From contig JBKQMG010000197.1 in NCBI GenBank assembly GCA_052146815.1, positions 1-64,000 of the forward strand: a stretch of 64,000 bases of DNA, read 5' to 3'. This document shows, piece after piece, positions 61,892 through 64,000 of this stretch (the first letter of the stretch is position 1; each line of letters starts with the position of its first letter). Made by a program: the position numbers and the translations under genes. The notes below the pieces were generated by a model. The model had not been told where the DNA came from and did not search any database. It worked only from the letters and a program-made list of their open reading frames with translations. The stretch comes from DATJZH01 sp052146815 (lineage in GTDB: Bacteria > Actinomycetota > Actinomycetes > Streptosporangiales > Streptosporangiaceae).

Positions 61892-63253
61892 TTGGGCCGC
61901 CGGCGGGTAAAAGCCAGACCCGCCAGCACGCCGCCCGTCGCGGAGGACGCCGATGCCCGAAGGCCAGGCACGGCCGCCCGGTCCGCAGCCGGGCGGCCGG
62001 AAGCCGGCGCGGTGAGTTCGCCGCGCCCCGAGGGCGGCGCCCCGGAAGCCCGCAATCACCGGGTGCCGCTGCGCACGATTGCCGCGCAGTGGGCCCGGAT
62101 CGGCTGCATCGGATTTGGCGGGCCGCCCGCCCATATCGCGCTGCTGCGCGCCCTGTGCGTCGACGGCGAGGGCTGGCTGTCGGCGGCTGAGTTCGAGGAC
62201 GGCGTCGCAGCGACCGGCCTGCTGCCCGGTCCGGCATCCACCCAGCTGGCCATCTTCTGCGCCTGGCGGCTGGCGGGCCCGGCCGGGGCGCTGATCGGCG
62301 GCTTCTGCTTCATCGTGCCCGGGCTGATCATCATCCTGGCCCTGTCCGCCGTTTTCCTGGCCGCCCGGCCGCCGCTGTGGATACGCGGCGCGGCCGCCGG
62401 GGCCGGGGCAGCAGTGCCCGCGGTGGCCGTGAGCGCGGCCATCGCCCTGATACCGGCCAGCTCGCGCCGGGCCGGCGCGAGCGCGGCGGCCCGCACCCGC
62501 TGGGCCTGCTATCTGCTCGCCGGCGGGGGCGCGGCGGTCCTCATCGGCCCGTTCGTCGTCCTTGCGCTGGCCGGATCGGGCCTGCTGGAAGTGCTCGTGC
62601 GCGGCCACCGGCCGCGCTGGGCGCGCATTCAGCGGCGAACGCAGCGCTGCGGGCAGGCTGACCGCGGACTGCCGGGGGTCCTGCTGGCCGCGCTGGCCGC
62701 GCCCGCCGTCACGGCCGGGACGCTGGTGTCACTGGCCTGGGTGGCGTTCAAGGTCGGCGCCCTTTCCTACGGCGGCGGGTTCGTCATCATCCCGCTGATG
62801 CAGCACGACGCCGTGCACACCTATCACTGGATGACCAGCGCTCAGTTCCTGAGCGCCGTGGCCCTCGGCCAGGTGACCCCGGGACCGGTCGTGCAGACCG
62901 TGGCCGTCGTCGGATACGCCGCGGCGGGTGTAGGCGGCGGACTGCTGGCGTCCCTGGTCGCCTTCACCCCGTCGTTCGTGTTCGTGCTGGCGGGGGCGCG
63001 TCATTTCGGCCGTCTGCGGGCCAGCGCCGGCGTGCAGTCTTTCCTCACCGGGGCCGGTCCGGCCGCCATCGGCGCGATCGCCGGCTCGGCGGTACCGCTC
63101 GGCCTGGCACTCACCCACCTGTGGCAGCTGGGCGTCCTGGTGCTGGCCGCGGTGTGGCTGGTGGTCCTGCGCCGCAACGTGGTCGTCGCGATCGGCGGGG
63201 CCGCGGCCCTCGGGGTCATCGCGGTCCTGGCCGGAGCGCCCGTGGCCGCCTGA
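61892..63253 (+). CDS. chrA: Chromate transporter (ChrA, two-domain)
   Basis: 453 residues from TTG 61892, supported by AGGAG upstream (GTG 62012 has no ribosome site). Two CHR domains are present. The first has CIGFGGPPAHIALLRALCVD and VAATGLLPGPASTQLAIFCA; the second AFKVGALSYGGGFVIIPLMQ and FLSAVALGQVTPGPVVQTVA. A basic, loop-rich linker (HRPRWARIQRRTQRCGQ) joins them. The family exports chromate, but the true substrate here is untested. The 55 N-terminal residues are unusual and hydrophilic. Confidence 0.9.
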   Translation: MGRRRVKARPASTPPVAEDADARRPGTAARSAAGRPEAGAVSSPRPEGGAPEARNHRVPLRTIAAQWARIGCIGFGGPPAHIALLRALCVDGEGWLSAAEFEDGVAATGLLPGPASTQLAIFCAWRLAGPAGALIGGFCFIVPGLIIILALSAVFLAARPPLWIRGAAAGAGAAVPAVAVSAAIALIPASSRRAGASAAARTRWACYLLAGGGAAVLIGPFVVLALAGSGLLEVLVRGHRPRWARIQRRTQRCGQADRGLPGVLLAALAAPAVTAGTLVSLAWVAFKVGALSYGGGFVIIPLMQHDAVHTYHWMTSAQFLSAVALGQVTPGPVVQTVAVVGYAAAGVGGGLLASLVAFTPSFVFVLAGARHFGRLRASAGVQSFLTGAGPAAIGAIAGSAVPLGLALTHLWQLGVLVLAAVWLVVLRRNVVVAIGGAAALGVIAVLAGAPVAA

Positions 63254-63306
63254 GCCGAACAGGGAGCCCGCTGGCCGCTCCTGGCGCCCGGCCAATCCTG
63301 CGCCGG

Positions 63307-63490
63307 CTAGTCCTGCGCCAGCTCGTTGAACCGCCGGGCCGCGCCGCGGCCGGCGCCGTCAGGCGGTCGAAGAGCTGCTGGTTCAGCGCGGGCGCCAGCT
63401 CCCTGCCGGGCACCTGCTCGCCCCGCTGCCCGGTAGCCGCCGGCAGCAGCTGCGCCATCACGTGCAGCAGCGCCGTGGTGTACGGCCCGC
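63307..63490 (-). pseudogene. Unidentified C-terminal gene fragment
   Basis: The minus strand reads MAQLLPAATGQRGEQVPGRE, then LAPALNQQLFDRLT, and ends ARRFNELAQD at the TAG 63307-63309 after a frame change near 63360. I do not recognise the family. The left end meets amino-acid-permease sequence at about 63490 on the other strand, another fragment junction. Confidence 0.4.
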
Positions 63491-64000
63491 GTCATCGAAC
63501 AGGAGCAGAAGGCCCGCGCCCTGGGCGTGACCTCGGCGACGGGACTGGTGATCGGCAGCATTATCGGCACCGGGGTGTTCACGATGAGGGCGGTGCTGGC
63601 CGGGGCCGGTGTCAGCTCGCTCCTCGTCCTCGGCGTGATCGCCGTCGGCGCGATGATCCTGGGTGCCAGCGCCGTGGTCTACCTGCTGGTGTCGGCTGCG
63701 GTCATGGGCCTGGTCCCGCACCACGCGCTGATTCACACGGGGGCGCCATTCGTTAATGCCTTCGGGACGATCTTCACGGGCGGGGCCTGGGCCGGGAAGC
63801 TGATCGCGGCCGTCGCAGTCGTCTCGGGCATCGGGGCCCTGAACGGCTGGACGCTGGTCACGACCGAGGTGTCACGGGCCGCGGCCGAGGACGGGCTGTT
63901 CCCCCGGCAGTTCGCCTGGACCGACCGCAAGGACACGGCCTGGTTCGGCATCGTGATGGCGGCCCGTTCGTCGACCGGCATCTGCGGTCGTGAACGCTGA
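63491..64000 (+). pseudogene. APC-family amino acid permease, internally deleted
   Basis: TM1 region LGVTSATGLVIGSIIGTGVF is followed by VLAGAGVSSLLVLGVIAVGA and then directly by SAVVYLLVSAAVMGLVPHHA and KLIAAVAVVSGIGALNGWTL (TM7-8). TM2-6, about 180 residues, are missing. The loop VTTEVSRAAAEDGLFPRQFA with WTDRKDTAWFGIV remains, and the frame ends RSSTGICGRER at the last base of the window. No start codon is conserved upstream. Arginine/ornithine antiporter-like family, non-functional. Confidence 0.75.

Noticed and set aside
1..64000. tRNA or rRNA genes, prophage, replication origin
   Set aside because: No cloverleaf, rRNA core sequence, phage structural gene, DnaA-box cluster or partition gene was seen by eye on either strand.

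Overview
The window is high-GC (around 70%) actinobacterial chromosome. Evidence for this is a WhiB regulator, a SigR-type ECF sigma factor, a CysRS/MshC-like mycothiol-type ligase, an F420-family LLM oxidoreductase remnant, a CHAD protein, several small actinobacterial DUF families (DUF3040, DUF3099, DUF6458, DUF6328, DUF1360, DUF2795), frequent GTG/TTG starts and many ATGA/GTGA gene overlaps. The content suggests a soil or rhizosphere member of the Streptosporangiales/Thermomonosporaceae type; the species cannot be named from the sequence.

Layout. 1-2.6 kb: the tail of an IS30 transposase, then truncated or broken genes (CDF transporter, glycosyltransferase, LLM oxidoreductase). 2.7-7.8 kb: a three-gene formate dehydrogenase operon whose catalytic subunit is read through an in-frame UGA (selenocysteine, Sec189) followed by a SECIS-like hairpin. 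8-32 kb: a stress and cell-envelope region (sigma-F/B-like factor, SigR-like factor, STAS/ATPase pair, CYTH-CHAD, SurE, WhiB, desaturase) unusually rich in pseudogenes, fragment junctions and one micro-inverted gene. 32-35.5 kb: a MarR-controlled aromatic aldehyde/4-hydroxybenzoate module (aldehyde dehydrogenase, PobA). 35.8-43.9 kb: a DinB2-type polymerase, 2OG oxygenase, CysRS/MshC-like ligase, ribokinase, uracil-DNA glycosylase, a secreted protein, an EEP-family phosphatase and a MarR regulator. 44-48.3 kb: a CLC channel with a collagen-like linker, phospholipase C and a NUDIX hydrolase. 48.5-52.8 kb: a complete sulfonate uptake and desulfonation operon (ssuCBAD) headed by a leaderless Cys-containing leader peptide. 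52.8-54.5 kb: a divergent UPF0718 permease with a CsoR-like operator. 54.6-57 kb: lon. 57.3-60.6 kb: the homoserine/threonine operon hom-thrC-thrB. 60.6-64 kb: a FhuF-like Fe-S protein, a small acidic repeat protein, chromate transporter, and further fragments.

Functional reading. Formate oxidation feeds electrons from the Mo/W-Sec subunit through the Fe-S subunit to the quinone-linked NrfD subunit. The ssu operon scavenges sulfur from sulfonates and is probably attenuated by cysteine. The ALDH-PobA pair converts an aromatic aldehyde through 4-hydroxybenzoate to protocatechuate. Threonine synthesis is compact and intact.

The strongest unusual items are the selenocysteine formate dehydrogenase with its SECIS, the leaderless leader peptide, the micro-inverted MFS pseudogene, the DinB2-type polymerase with Ile at the steric-gate position, the two-operator divergent promoter at 52.8 kb, and clustering of about 18 broken genes mainly in the first 32 kb. 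Several breaks are single-base indels in homopolymers, so sequencing error must be excluded before they are called true pseudogenes.
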